Origin: Paractinoplanes bogorensis | Lineage (GTDB): Bacteria > Actinomycetota > Actinomycetes > Mycobacteriales > Micromonosporaceae | DNA length: 64,000 bases | NCBI RefSeq assembly: GCF_018829635.1 | Contig: NZ_JAHKKG010000004.1 | Location: 248,001-312,000 of the forward strand | Reading direction: 5' to 3' | Shown: positions 37,684 through 45,623 of the stretch, in pieces | Numbering within the stretch: position 1 is the stretch's first letter | How the letters are laid out: each line of letters opens with the position of its first letter | The notes under the pieces: model-generated | Seen by the model: only the letters and a program-made list of their open reading frames with translations | Told to the model about the DNA's origin: nothing | Database searches by the model: none | Translations under genes and position numbers: made by a program

Positions 37684-38426
37684 TGGCCACCGTTCTGCTG
37701 CTCCGGCACGGGCGCACGACGGCCAACGCGAGCGGCGAGCTGGCCGGTCGGCGCCCGGTCGAGCTCGACGACACCGGCCGCACCCAGGCCGGCCGGGCCG
37801 GCGAGCGGCTGCGCGTGCTGCCGCTGGCCGGGGTCGTGACCAGCCCGCTGATCCGCTGCCGCACCACCGTCGAGCTGGCCCTGCCCGGCACGACGGCGGT
37901 GGTCGACGAGGGCCTGACCGAGTGCGGTTACGGCGACTGGGAGGGCCGCCCGCTCAAGGAACTGGCCAAGGAACCGCTCTGGCCGGTCGTGCAGGCCCAC
38001 CCGAGTGCCGCCGTCTTTCCGAACGGCGAGGCCATGGCCGCGATGTCGGCCCGCGCGGTGGCCACGGTCCGGCGCTGGGACGCGGCCTTCACCGAGAGCC
38101 ACGGGCCCGACGCGCTGTGGGTGGCGTGCAGCCACGGCGATGTGATCAAAGCCATCATCGCCGACGCCATGGGTCTGCACCTCGACCAGTTCCAGCGGAT
38201 CGTGGCCGACCCGGCCTCGGTCAGCGTCATCCGATACACACCGACCAGGTCTTTCGTCGTACGCGTGAACGACTGCGCCGACCTCACCGGTCTGATCCCG
38301 CCGCCCGCCAAGGACGGCGACCGCTCGGATGCGGTGGTCGGGGGAGGCGCCCCCTTGGACGCCGCAGTCGGTGGTGACGCTCGTTCCGACGCCGTGGTCG
38401 GCGGCGGCGCCGGCGGCGGTGTGTGA
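37683..38426 (+). CDS. histidine phosphatase family protein (phosphoglycerate mutase-like)
   Basis: A 247-residue enzyme. The phosphohistidine motif is LLLRHGRTTAN, the acid is in LTECGYGDWEGRPL, and the second histidine in ACSHGDVIKAI, all as in the MSMEG_4193-type group found beside DUF3090 genes. Residues after about 208 are an extra tail of three nine-residue repeats (SDAVVGGGA, LDAAVGGDA, SDAVVGGGA). GTG at 37683 overlaps the preceding TAG by one base, so it is translated with the oxidoreductase. Confidence 0.9.
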   Translation: MATVLLLRHGRTTANASGELAGRRPVELDDTGRTQAGRAGERLRVLPLAGVVTSPLIRCRTTVELALPGTTAVVDEGLTECGYGDWEGRPLKELAKEPLWPVVQAHPSAAVFPNGEAMAAMSARAVATVRRWDAAFTESHGPDALWVACSHGDVIKAIIADAMGLHLDQFQRIVADPASVSVIRYTPTRSFVVRVNDCADLTGLIPPPAKDGDRSDAVVGGGAPLDAAVGGDARSDAVVGGGAGGGV

Positions 38427-38434
38427 CTGCTCTG

Positions 38435-38451
38435 TGTGACAAATGTGTTAC
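38435..38451. promoter_or_regulatory. candidate MtrA-like direct-repeat box
   Basis: TGTGAC-N5-TGTTAC, half-sites repeating every 11 bases. It lies in the only sizeable gap of this cluster, before the DUF3090 gene. The same sequence with few differences occurs at 29607-29623. Confidence 0.4.
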
Positions 38452-38536
38452 CGCAGGTGGGTGAGCGTTGCGCCCTCGGCGAACCCGGACCGGTCGGGAT
38501 GCGCGGGGGCGCGCGGTCGTGGATAGGGTTGTCGGC

Positions 38537-39142
38537 ATGACCCACCAGGTGCACTCGTTCGAGCCGCCGGAGCGGTTCGTCGCCGGGACGGTGGGCGAGC
38601 CGGGCGACCGCACGTTCTTCCTCCAGGCCCGTGGCGGCGGCCGGGTGGTCAGCGTCGCGCTGGAGAAGGTCCAGGTGTCGCTGCTCGCCGAAAAGCTCGA
38701 GGAGTTGCTCGTCGAGGCCAACAAACGGTTCGGCGTCGACCTGCCCGAGCTGCCCGTGCTGGCCACCCACGACAACGAGCCGCTCGACACCCCGGTCGAC
38801 GAGGAGTTCCGGGTCGGCACCCTCGGCCTGGCCTTCGACGTCGACACCAGCACCGTGGTGATCGAGGCGATCGAGGCCGGCGAGGCCGAGGTCGAGATCG
38901 AGCTGACCGACGGCGACGACGACGCGCCCGTGGTCGAGGAGGATGCCGACGACGAGGACGCCGACGAGCCCGACGACGACCTCGACCGCCTCCGGGTGCG
39001 GCTGACCCCCGAGGCGACCCGCGCGTTCATCGACCGCGCGCGCCGGGTGGTGGCCGCCGGCCGGCCCCCGTGCCCGCTCTGCGGCCAGCCGCTCGACCCG
39101 GCCGGTCACCTCTGCCCCCGGCACAACGGCTACCACCGGTGA
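38537..39142 (+). CDS. DUF3090 family protein
   Basis: A 201-residue protein. The conserved core reads RFVAGTVGEPGDRTFFLQA, SVALEKVQVSLLAEKLEELL and VGTLGLAFD. A strongly acidic linker (EEDADDEDADEPDDD) follows, and the C-terminus has CPLCGQPLDPAGHLCPRHNG, a likely zinc-binding site. The family always neighbours the histidine phosphatase and SCO1664-type genes in actinomycetes, as here; its molecular role is not established. The next gene overlaps by GTGA. Confidence 0.9.
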   Translation: MTHQVHSFEPPERFVAGTVGEPGDRTFFLQARGGGRVVSVALEKVQVSLLAEKLEELLVEANKRFGVDLPELPVLATHDNEPLDTPVDEEFRVGTLGLAFDVDTSTVVIEAIEAGEAEVEIELTDGDDDAPVVEEDADDEDADEPDDDLDRLRVRLTPEATRAFIDRARRVVAAGRPPCPLCGQPLDPAGHLCPRHNGYHR

Positions 39143-39954
39143 AGAGCGAGCCCGCCGCGGCGCTGGCCGAGGCCGATGCCCTCGACCTGCTGGCCCGCGG
39201 CCGGCTCGAGATCGAGGGCCGGCTGGTCGACGCGTCCAACACCACGCTGCGGGCCGAGATCACGCTCGACGGTCTGACCCGCCGCTGCGTCTACAAGCCG
39301 GTGCAGGGCGAGCGCCCGCTGTGGGACTTCCCCGACGGCACGCTGGCCGGCCGCGAGGTGTCGGCCTATCTGGTCTCCAAGGCGACCGGCTGGGATCTGG
39401 TGCCCCCGACGATCCTGCGCGAGGGCCCGCTCGGCGTGGGCGCGCTGCAGCTCTGGATCGACGAACCCGAGACGGCCGAATCCCTGATCGGCTTCGTGCC
39501 CGCGTGGGACGTGCCCGAGGGCTGGCTGCCGGTCGCCAACGCGCGCGACGACGACGGCGAGGCCTACGCGTTGGCCCACGCCGACGACCCCCGGCTGGCC
39601 CGGCTCGCGGTGTTCGATGCGGTGATCAACAACGCCGACCGCAAGGGTGGCCACGTGCTCTACCCGGCCACCGGCTCGGTCCACGGCGTCGACCACGGTG
39701 TCAGCTTCCACGTCGAGAACAAGCTGCGTACGGTCCTGTGGGGCTGGACCGGCAAGCCCCTGGTCCCCGAGGCCAACGAGGTTCTCCCGGCCCTGCTCGC
39801 GTCGCTGGGCGGCCCGCTGGGCGAGGAGCTCGAGGAACACCTGACGATCACCGAGGTCGAGACCGTACGCCGCCGGATCAAGCGCCTGCTGCGCCGGGGC
39901 CGCTATCCCGACCCGCCCCAGGACTGGCCCGCCATCCCGTGGCCGCCCGTCTGA
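39139..39954 (+). CDS. SCO1664 family protein
   Basis: A 271-residue protein of the actinobacterial SCO1664 group, distantly like phosphoinositide/protein kinases. Kinase-like features are the lysine in RRCVYKPVQGERPLWDF, the VFDAVINNADRKGGHVLY loop (N-N-A-D-R, a catalytic-loop-like motif) and VHGVDHGVSFHVE (D-H-G, metal-binding). Its target is unknown. GTG at 39139-39141 overlaps the preceding stop, so it is coupled to DUF3090. Confidence 0.88.
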   Translation: MKSEPAAALAEADALDLLARGRLEIEGRLVDASNTTLRAEITLDGLTRRCVYKPVQGERPLWDFPDGTLAGREVSAYLVSKATGWDLVPPTILREGPLGVGALQLWIDEPETAESLIGFVPAWDVPEGWLPVANARDDDGEAYALAHADDPRLARLAVFDAVINNADRKGGHVLYPATGSVHGVDHGVSFHVENKLRTVLWGWTGKPLVPEANEVLPALLASLGGPLGEELEEHLTITEVETVRRRIKRLLRRGRYPDPPQDWPAIPWPPV

Positions 39955-40014
39955 GTTGTTGCTTTCTTCACGCCCCCGGGTGTGTTCTCAGGAGCGCTGG
40001 ATAGGCTCCTGACC

Positions 40015-41253
40015 ATGGATGCTTGGACCGGGCACGACGTGCCGACCCTGCCCGGAGAGGCCCTGCCGCCGCTCCTGTTCGATTCGGCCCGCCGCGAGAT
40101 CGCCCCGACCTCGCCCGGTTCCACCGCGACGATGTACGTCTGCGGCATCACGCCCTACGACGCCACCCACCTCGGGCACGCGGCCACGATGATCGCGTTC
40201 GATCTGGTGAACCGGCTCTGGCGCGACGCCGGCCACGACGTCAACTACGTGCAGAACGTGACCGACATCGACGACCCGCTGCTCGAGCGGGCCGAGCGCG
40301 ACGGCGAGGACTGGATCGTGCTCGCCATGCGCGAGACCGCCCTGTTCCGCGAAGACATGGAGGCGCTGCGGATCATCCCGCCGGCGCACTACGTGGGCGC
40401 GGTCGAGTCGATCCCGGCCATCGTCGAGCACGTGCGCGAGCTGATCGCGGCCGGCGCCGCCTACACCCTCGACGACGGCACCGGCGACGTGTACTACTCG
40501 ATCGCCGTCGCCCCGCGGTTCGGCTACGAGTCCAACCTGAGCCGCGACGAGATGACCGTCCTCTCGGCCGAGCGCGGCGGCGACCCCGAGCGGTCCGGCA
40601 AGCGAGACCCGCTCGACCCCCTGCTGTGGCGCGGCGCCCGCGACGGCGAGCCGGCCTGGGACGGCGGCGACCTCGGCCCCGGCCGCCCCGGCTGGCACAT
40701 CGAGTGCGCGACGATCGCGCTCGGCCGGCTCGGCGACACCATCGACGTGCAGGGCGGCGGAAGCGACCTGCTCTACCCGCACCACGAGTGCTCGGCCGCG
40801 CACGCCGAGACGCTGACCGGGAAGGCGCCGTTCGCCGCGCACTACGTGCACGCGGGCATGATCGGCCTGGACGGCGAGAAGATGTCGAAGTCGAAGGGCA
40901 ACCTGGTCTTCGTGTCCCGGCTGCGCGGCGACGGCGTCGACCCGATGGCCGTCCGGCTGGGCCTGCTCTCGGGGCACTACCGCGCCGACCGCGAGTGGAC
41001 CGACGACGTGCTCAAGGCGGGGGAGGAGCGGCTGGCCCGGTGGCGTTCGGCGGCCGTCGCGCCGGCCGGGCCGTCGGGCGAGGGCCTGCTTTCGGCCGTA
41101 CGGGAAACTCTGCACTCTGATCTTGATGCGCCCGCGGCGCTGGCCGTGGTGGACGCGTGGGCCGAGGCCGCGCTCTCGGGTGCCGGTGATGACGACCAGG
41201 CGCCGGCCCTGATGGCGCGGACGGTGGACGCATTGCTGGGCGTGCGTCTGTGA
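40015..41253 (+). CDS. mshC: mycothiol ligase MshC (cysteine:GlcN-Ins ligase)
   Basis: A 412-residue class I tRNA-synthetase-like enzyme that joins cysteine to glucosaminyl-inositol in mycothiol synthesis. Zinc ligands fit Cys43 (YVCGITPYD), the Cys of [10 protein letters not shown] and His of [19 protein letters not shown] is the HIGH-type motif and EKMSKSKGN the KMSKS motif. The N-terminal [16 protein letters not shown] segment separates it from cysteinyl-tRNA synthetase. ATG at 40015 follows the SCO1664 gene by 60 bases. Mycothiol is the main thiol of actinomycetes, which supports the taxonomic reading. Confidence 0.96.
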   Translation: MDAWTGHDVPTLPGEALPPLLFDSARREIAPTSPGSTATMYVCGITPYDATHLGHAATMIAFDLVNRLWRDAGHDVNYVQNVTDIDDPLLERAERDGEDWIVLAMRETALFREDMEALRIIPPAHYVGAVESIPAIVEHVRELIAAGAAYTLDDGTGDVYYSIAVAPRFGYESNLSRDEMTVLSAERGGDPERSGKRDPLDPLLWRGARDGEPAWDGGDLGPGRPGWHIECATIALGRLGDTIDVQGGGSDLLYPHHECSAAHAETLTGKAPFAAHYVHAGMIGLDGEKMSKSKGNLVFVSRLRGDGVDPMAVRLGLLSGHYRADREWTDDVLKAGEERLARWRSAAVAPAGPSGEGLLSAVRETLHSDLDAPAALAVVDAWAEAALSGAGDDDQAPALMARTVDALLGVRL

Positions 41254-41363
41254 ACGGCGCACCCTAATGGCCCGGAACGATGTGTGGAGCATTTTGGCTA
41301 ATTCGCACCGGATTAGTTGTAGTTGGCCGTAAAGACGCACATTTCGTCGGCGAGAAGTCCAGA

Positions 41364-41396
41364 CTTTCGGAGGTCCTACTTTCGTCCGAAAGGAAA
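41364..41396 (+). promoter_or_regulatory. hairpin overlapping the ribosome binding site of the His-rich gene
   Basis: CTTTCGGA (41364-41371) and TCCGAAAG (41385-41392) are perfect complements. The 3-prime arm runs into the ribosome binding site GAAAGGAAA (41388-41396), four bases before the ATG. Folding would partly hide the site, so it could act as translational control. Confidence 0.5.
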
Positions 41397-41400
41397 TATC

Positions 41401-41691
41401 ATGCGTCGTCGTCCGATGATGTACCTCGCCGGCCTGCTGCTGGCTTCCGGCGCGAGCCTCGCCCTTGCGGGTCCCGCCCAGGCTGCCGTGTCGCACGAGG
41501 GTGCCTCGTCGAAGTCCTCGCACTACTGGTGCGACGAGGACGACTACTACGGCTACAACCACCACCACCGTCGTCACCACCACCGTCACGGTGGCGGCTA
41601 CGACTTCTACAACAACGGTGGCAGCTTCTACAGCTACACCTCGAACAACGGCATCCTGAACGGCAACAGCATCGATGTCGACCTTTTCTGA
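41401..41691 (+). CDS. small secreted His/Tyr/Asn-rich protein
   Basis: A 96-residue protein. A clear Sec signal peptide (MRRRPMMYLAGLLLASGASL, cleaved after AGPAQA) is followed by a mature part with WCDEDDYYGYNHHHRRHHHR and a C-terminal SNNGILNGNSIDVDLF. Nine histidines in a short stretch could bind metal. The NGILNGN end recalls, weakly, the G-x-L-S-G-N pattern of chaplin-type surface proteins, but the chaplin domain itself is absent. Codons are less GC-biased than neighbours. It is monocistronic and followed by two hairpins. Confidence 0.8.
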   Translation: MRRRPMMYLAGLLLASGASLALAGPAQAAVSHEGASSKSSHYWCDEDDYYGYNHHHRRHHHRHGGGYDFYNNGGSFYSYTSNNGILNGNSIDVDLF

Positions 41692-41703
41692 GTTTGTCGT
41701 AGC

Positions 41704-41728
41704 GGGAGGGCTGTTCCCCAGCCCTCCC
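41704..41728 (+). terminator. hairpin after the His-rich gene
   Basis: GGGAGGGCTG and CAGCCCTCCC form a perfect 10-bp stem with a five-base loop, 12 bases after the stop. Confidence 0.75.
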
Positions 41729-41740
41729 TCGTGAACAGTC

Positions 41741-41777
41741 GACCCGAGGAGCCACCGGCCCCTCGGGTCTTCCGTTT
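41741..41777 (+). terminator. second intrinsic terminator
   Basis: GACCCGAGG and CCTCGGGTC form a 9-bp stem followed by TTCCGTTTT, a standard rho-independent layout. Confidence 0.75.
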
Positions 41778-41779
41778 TC

Positions 41780-42239
41780 CTGCGCCGGGAACCATGAATG
41801 GTGGTGCCCGCGTTCGTGCCCGTTCCGCGGACATCCAGGCAGGCAGTTCCTCTCCAGGGGCGCGAAGGTTCGGAACGCGTAGCGGCCGTCGCCGCGGGTC
41901 AGTCGCTCCCCGCTCTGCGCGGCGCCGCCGTTGCATGCCCTCAGCGGCACGGCCGCCCCGGAACAGTTCCGTCCTCTTGAACGCGTTGAAGCTGGCCGGC
42001 CAGTAGGGGCCGAACGGATAGTCCGCCGGGCAGTCCGGATTGGACGACGCCGACTCCGCGCCCGCCGTCGCCTCTGGTGCCACAGACTGCCGCGGTGTGG
42101 CTGACGCCGCGGTTGCCGGCGCCCCCGTGAGTCTCGTTTCTCTCGCATGGTTCCCCGTTTCTCGCCGGTTGAGCGGGAACGGGGCGAGATCGTCCCCGGT
42201 GGACCTTGCGCTGGTCTTCCGCTTGCTGTGACAAGCACG
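41780..42239. other. gene-poor stretch, possible decayed gene on the minus strand
   Basis: About 460 bases with no intact gene I can support. On the minus strand around 41990-42060 one frame reads SSNPDCPADYPFGPYWPASFNA (given here in parts: SSNPDCPADYPF, GPYWPASFNAF), which looks like real protein, and a different frame near 41860-41920 reads SGERLTRGDGRYAFRTFAPL. These might be pieces of one frameshifted secreted-protein gene. I see no clear start or ribosome binding site. Confidence 0.25.
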
Positions 42240-42256
42240 CTTGACATAATGGCAAG
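42240..42256. promoter_or_regulatory. candidate operator for the XRE regulator
   Basis: CTTGACA-TAA-TGGCAAG is an inverted repeat with 6 of 7 pairs matching, 20 bases upstream of the membrane-protein/XRE pair. A further CTTGAC copy follows at about 42261, and GCTTG...CAAGC lies at 42221-42236. Small XRE regulators commonly bind such TTGACA-type palindromes near their own promoter. Confidence 0.45.
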
Positions 42257-42275
42257 GGAGCTTGACGATTGGGGT

Positions 42276-42665
42276 ATGGCTGACATGACGAGAAAGGAAT
42301 CGACGGCGGTCTGGGCGGGCAGCGGAGTCTGGCTGGCCGGGATGATCGCGGCGATCGTGCTGACCGTCGCGGTCGAGCGCCCGTACGGCTGGCTGGTCAC
42401 CGTTGTGGCCGTGCTGGCGGTGATCGGGCTGATGGCGTCCGCGTTCGTGATCGGACGGTCCGCGATGCGCCGCGAGGGCGTCGAGCGGACGGCCGGCCTG
42501 GAAGCATCGGCCCTGGCCTTCTGGGCCACGATCGGGGCCACGCTGACCTGGACCATGGTGGACGCGTTCGCCGACGTGCCGGCCCTACGCGGGCCGTGGG
42601 TGCTGATGTTCGCGCTGTTCGCGTGGACCGTGGCGTGGGCGAGCCGGATGGAGAGGTATCGCTGA
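42276..42665 (+). CDS. four-helix membrane protein paired with XRE regulator
   Basis: A protein of about 129 residues with four hydrophobic helices in two pairs: VWLAGMIAAIVLTVAV, GWLVTVVAVLAVIGLMASAFVI, a third (ASALAFWATIGATLTWTMVD) and VLMFALFAWTVAWASRM. The start could be ATG 42276 or the in-frame ATG shortly after (MTRKES); an earlier ATG at 42249 lies within the operator. Its TGA overlaps the ATG of the XRE gene. Such membrane/XRE pairs are common in Gram-positive bacteria; the membrane part may sequester or signal to the regulator. Confidence 0.75.
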   Translation: MADMTRKESTAVWAGSGVWLAGMIAAIVLTVAVERPYGWLVTVVAVLAVIGLMASAFVIGRSAMRREGVERTAGLEASALAFWATIGATLTWTMVDAFADVPALRGPWVLMFALFAWTVAWASRMERYR

Positions 42666-42853
42666 TGCGCAACCGCCTGCGCGTCCTGCGGGCCGAGCGG
42701 CGCTGGACCCAGGAAACCCTGGCATCGCGGCTGGGCGTCTCCCGTCAGACGATCAACTCGATCGAGAACGGCAAGTACGACCCGAGCCTGACCGTCGCGT
42801 TCGCCTTGGCCGCTGCGTTCGAATGCCACATCGAGGACATTTTCACGCCGTGA
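42665..42853 (+). CDS. small XRE family regulator
   Basis: A 62-residue protein that is essentially one helix-turn-helix domain: RLRVLRAERRWTQETLASRL, GVSRQTINSIENGKYDPSLT, then AFECHIEDIFTP. This is the classic short repressor of the YozG/HipB-like group. TGATG overlap with the membrane gene shows translational coupling. It probably represses its own operon through the inverted repeat at 42240-42256. Confidence 0.9.
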   Translation: MRNRLRVLRAERRWTQETLASRLGVSRQTINSIENGKYDPSLTVAFALAAAFECHIEDIFTP

Positions 42854-42899
42854 TCTTCGGAGCAGCCGCCGCCTCCCCGCCTACCTCAGGTTCACGGGA

Positions 42900-43537
42900 T
42901 CGTCGCAACACCTGAGTTCAACAAGGGGTTGACAGGGCGTTCGAGGGTTCCGATCAGAGCTGGATCAACGGGTTGAGCAAGGCCGAGCAGCGGTAAGCAT
43001 ATTTAGATCTTGTGGCGCGAGGAGTAGGGACGGCGGCGTGCCGTCAGGTCGGGGTGGATCGCCGGACCGGTTATGAGTGGCGGCATCCGGACTCGCGGGC
43101 GGCGCGTAACGCCAAGCAGCGGGCCCAGGAGAACGCTGTGCGGGCGAGTGTCTCGGCCCGGTTCCTGTCACTCGACGAGCGGATCCTGATCGCGGACCGG
43201 TTGCTGGCCAAACATTCTCAGACCGCGATCGCGGCGGAGCTGGGCCGGTCGAAGTCCACGATCAGCCGCGAGATCCGCCGCAACGCGCATCCGGTGGCTA
43301 CCGGCCGCATGCGGCGCAGCACCGCGCCGAGGCCCGCCGGCAACGCGGAACAAACGAAAACACGAACGGCCTGCTGCGCCAGTACTTCCCGAAAGGCACC
43401 GACCTCGCCGCCCACGACCCCGACCATCTGGCCGCGGTCGCCGCTGAACTCAACGGACGGCCCCGGATGACCCTCGGCTGGGACAGCCCCGCGGAACGTC
43501 TGGCTAAGCTCCTGGGACACCGACCGTGTTGCAACGA
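42900..43537 (+). mobile_element. internally deleted IS30-family element
   Basis: Imperfect terminal inverted repeats can be read: TCGTCGCAACAC at 42900-42911 and GTGTTGCAACGA at 43526-43537 (11 of 12 pairs). They enclose the two ends of an IS30-type transposase but not its catalytic middle. An intact element would be over 1 kb, so several hundred bases are missing. This is an immobile relic unless a full copy elsewhere acts on its ends. Confidence 0.6.
42973..43525 (+). pseudogene. IS30-type transposase remnant
   Basis: The N-terminal part reads LSKAEQR, a TAA stop at 42994-42996, then AYLDLVARGVGTAACRQVGV and the helix-turn-helix [14 protein letters not shown]...[17 protein letters not shown]. 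The DDE catalytic domain is missing. Near 43347 the frame shifts into the typical IS30 C-terminus [19 protein letters not shown], continuing to [22 protein letters not shown]. So the gene carries a nonsense codon and an internal deletion with frameshift. Confidence 0.75.
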
Positions 43538-43618
43538 CCCCCTGAAACCACCCACCCAGGGAAATGCGGGAAGACTACGCGCCTGTCAAGCCGGAGCAGC
43601 GCCGTCGTCCACAGGCTT

Positions 43619-44413
43619 CTATGCGAGGGCGAGGCCCGGGTCGGAGTCGGGGGTCTGCGGGGTGGGGGCCGGGATCTTGTACTCCTCGGTCAGCGTCGTC
43701 ATCGGGCCGGGCCAGGTGGCCTGGGCCACCTCGATCGGCTTGCGGCTCTCGTCGAACGCTACGTGCAGCAGGTGCAGCACCGGGGTGTCCGGGCGGATCT
43801 GCAGGATCTCGGCCTCATCCCGGCTCGGCTGGCGGGCGCTGATGGTGTCGGTGGCCGACGCGTAGCGTTTGCCGAGCACCTCCTCGGCCTCCTGGTAGAG
43901 CGGCCGGCCGAACGCCTCGGCCCGCTCCAGGGTGGTGCCGCTCGCGTCGGTGACCCGGAACCATGATGCGCCCAGCTCGACGGTGGCGTCGTCGGCCTTG
44001 ACCAGGTGGCGGCGGACCAGCATCTCGGTGCCGTCGCGCACGCCGAACGCGTCGGCGACCTCGGGCGGGGCGGGTTCCCGGCGGACCGCGACCAGCTGCT
44101 GGCGATAGCGGGCGGCGAGGTCGGCGTGGTAGCCGCGGTGGGCGCCGTAGCGGCCGCGGGACAGTCGGTTGAGGCGACGGCGGGTGCCGCGGACGTACGT
44201 ACCGGAGCCGGGTTTGGTGATCAGGATCCCCTCGACCCGGAGCTGGTCGACGGTGCGCTGGACGGTCTGCTTGGCCACCCCGAACATCTCGGCCATGGCG
44301 GGGATCGACGGCAGGCGCTCGCCGGGCTGCCAGTCGCCCCGGCGGATCCGCTCGCGCAGCTGGGCGGCGATCTGGCGGTGCGGGAACTCGGCCGCCCCAG
44401 GATTGATCGTCAT
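43619..44413 (-). CDS. GntR-family regulator with UTRA domain
   Basis: A 264-residue repressor. The winged helix at about 10-75 reads [40 protein letters not shown] and [13 protein letters not shown]. The UTRA ligand domain follows at about 90-245, ending [20 protein letters not shown] at 44413 is chosen because GAGGAGG lies 5 bases upstream. The target is not known. A short palindrome (CTAGG-TT-CCTAG at 44430-44441) lies between its start and upstream region and is a candidate autoregulatory site. Confidence 0.88.
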   Translation of the reverse strand: MTINPGAAEFPHRQIAAQLRERIRRGDWQPGERLPSIPAMAEMFGVAKQTVQRTVDQLRVEGILITKPGSGTYVRGTRRRLNRLSRGRYGAHRGYHADLAARYRQQLVAVRREPAPPEVADAFGVRDGTEMLVRRHLVKADDATVELGASWFRVTDASGTTLERAEAFGRPLYQEAEEVLGKRYASATDTISARQPSRDEAEILQIRPDTPVLHLLHVAFDESRKPIEVAQATWPGPMTTLTEEYKIPAPTPQTPDSDPGLALA

Positions 44414-44473
44414 CACGACCTCCTCAAGACTAGGTTCCTAGGATGCCGTACGCGGTGTGGGGCGGGCCGCCGA

Positions 44474-44531
44474 CACGCCGGAGCACAGCCACGCCGGAGC
44501 ACAGCCGCGCCGACACGCAGCCACGCCGGAG
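44474..44531. repeat. short tandem repeats in the GntR/PAC2 gap
   Basis: CACGCCGGAGCACAGC occurs twice in tandem (44474-44489, 44490-44505), followed by a diverged unit and a third partial CACGCCGGAGC at 44521-44531. The 250-base gap holds no gene I can support. Confidence 0.7.
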
Positions 44532-44616
44532 CGCCGGCACGCGGCACAGTGCGGCGACACGCGGCGCGGCGGGTGCCGACACGGGCAGGCGGCGCACGGC
44601 GGGGGCTGGGCAGCAG

Positions 44617-44654
44617 AAAGCCCGGCCTCACCGCGTACGGGAAACCGGGCCTTT
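44617..44654 (-). terminator. terminator after the PAC2 gene
   Basis: AAAGCCCGG and CCGGGCCTTT pair across a 19-base loop; on the minus strand, the direction of PAC2 transcription, the stem ends in T residues. Confidence 0.6.
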
Positions 44655-44665
44655 GACTGCGGGTC

Positions 44666-45535
44666 TTACCAGGAGCCCGCGGTGGGGCCGGCCGAACCGC
44701 CGCGACGGCGCAGGTACTTCTCGAACTCGCTGGCGATCTCGTCGCCGGTGAGCGGCTGGATGCCCTCGTCGCCCACCCGTTCCTCCAGTTCGCGCACGTA
44801 TTCGCCCAGCTCGGCGTCCTGCTCGGCGGCGGCCCGGACCCGCTTCTCCCACTCGTCGGCCTCCTCCGCCAGGTCGGCGAGGGGTACCGGCAGGTCGAGC
44901 ACATCTTCCAGGCGGCTCAGCAGGGCCAGCGTCGCCTTGGGGCAGGGCGGGTTGTTGGCGTAGTGCGGCACGTGCACCCAGAACGACAGCGCGTCGAGGT
45001 CGGCCCGGCCGGCCGCCTCGTGCAGCACCCCGACGATGCCGGTGGGGCCGTCGTAGCGGGTGGGGACCACGTTGTATTTCTCGCTCGCCTCGCGGTCGCT
45101 GGCCGAGCCGCTGATCGGCAGGGGCCGGGTGTAGGGCACGTCGGCCAGCAGCGCGCCCAGCAGCACGATCCGGGTCACCTCGAGGCTGTGGCAGACCTCG
45201 AGGACCTGCTCGCAGAAGGTGCGCCAGCGCATGCTGGGCTCGATGCCGCGGATCAGCACGACGTCGCGGTCGGCGCCGGGCGGGCTGGCCACGGTGAACC
45301 GGGTGGTCGGCCACTCGATCTTGCGGGTCTCGCCCTCGGCCATCGTCACCGTAGGCCGGCTGACCTGGAAGTCGTAGAAGTCCTCCGGGTCGATGGTCGA
45401 GATCTCGCGGGCCTGCCACACCTGCTCGAGATGCTCCACGGCCGCGGTCGATGCGTCCGCTGCGTCGTTCCAGCCCTCGAATGCCGCAATGGCCACGGGG
45501 GATCGGAGCAGCGGGAGGCCGTCGAACTCAGTCAT
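44666..45535 (-). CDS. PAC2 family protein
   Basis: A 289-residue protein of the PAC2 (proteasome assembly chaperone-like) family that is widespread in actinobacteria. Signature parts are VAIAAFEGWNDAADASTAAVEHL near the start (cited in part: AAFEGWNDAADAST), YDFQVSRPTV, DVVLIRGIEPSMRW and PTGIVGVLHEAA with VPHYANNPPCPKATLALL. The C-terminus is helical and ends EFEKYLRRRGG. Its molecular partner in bacteria is not established. It is preceded by about 90 bases of non-coding DNA. Confidence 0.9.
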   Translation of the reverse strand: MTEFDGLPLLRSPVAIAAFEGWNDAADASTAAVEHLEQVWQAREISTIDPEDFYDFQVSRPTVTMAEGETRKIEWPTTRFTVASPPGADRDVVLIRGIEPSMRWRTFCEQVLEVCHSLEVTRIVLLGALLADVPYTRPLPISGSASDREASEKYNVVPTRYDGPTGIVGVLHEAAGRADLDALSFWVHVPHYANNPPCPKATLALLSRLEDVLDLPVPLADLAEEADEWEKRVRAAAEQDAELGEYVRELEERVGDEGIQPLTGDEIASEFEKYLRRRGGSAGPTAGSW

Positions 45536-45623
45536 GCTGACAGCCTACGTGCGCCCCGCGCACACCACCGGGCGGCCGCGCCGCGCCTGGCTTCGCGTCG
45601 CCATCAATGCCCCGCAAACCGGG

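Noticed and set aside
44443..44963. Open readings of 100-170 residues across the short repeats in the GntR/PAC2 gap
   Set aside because: They are built from the DNA repeats and the PAC2 antisense strand; no start signal or family features.
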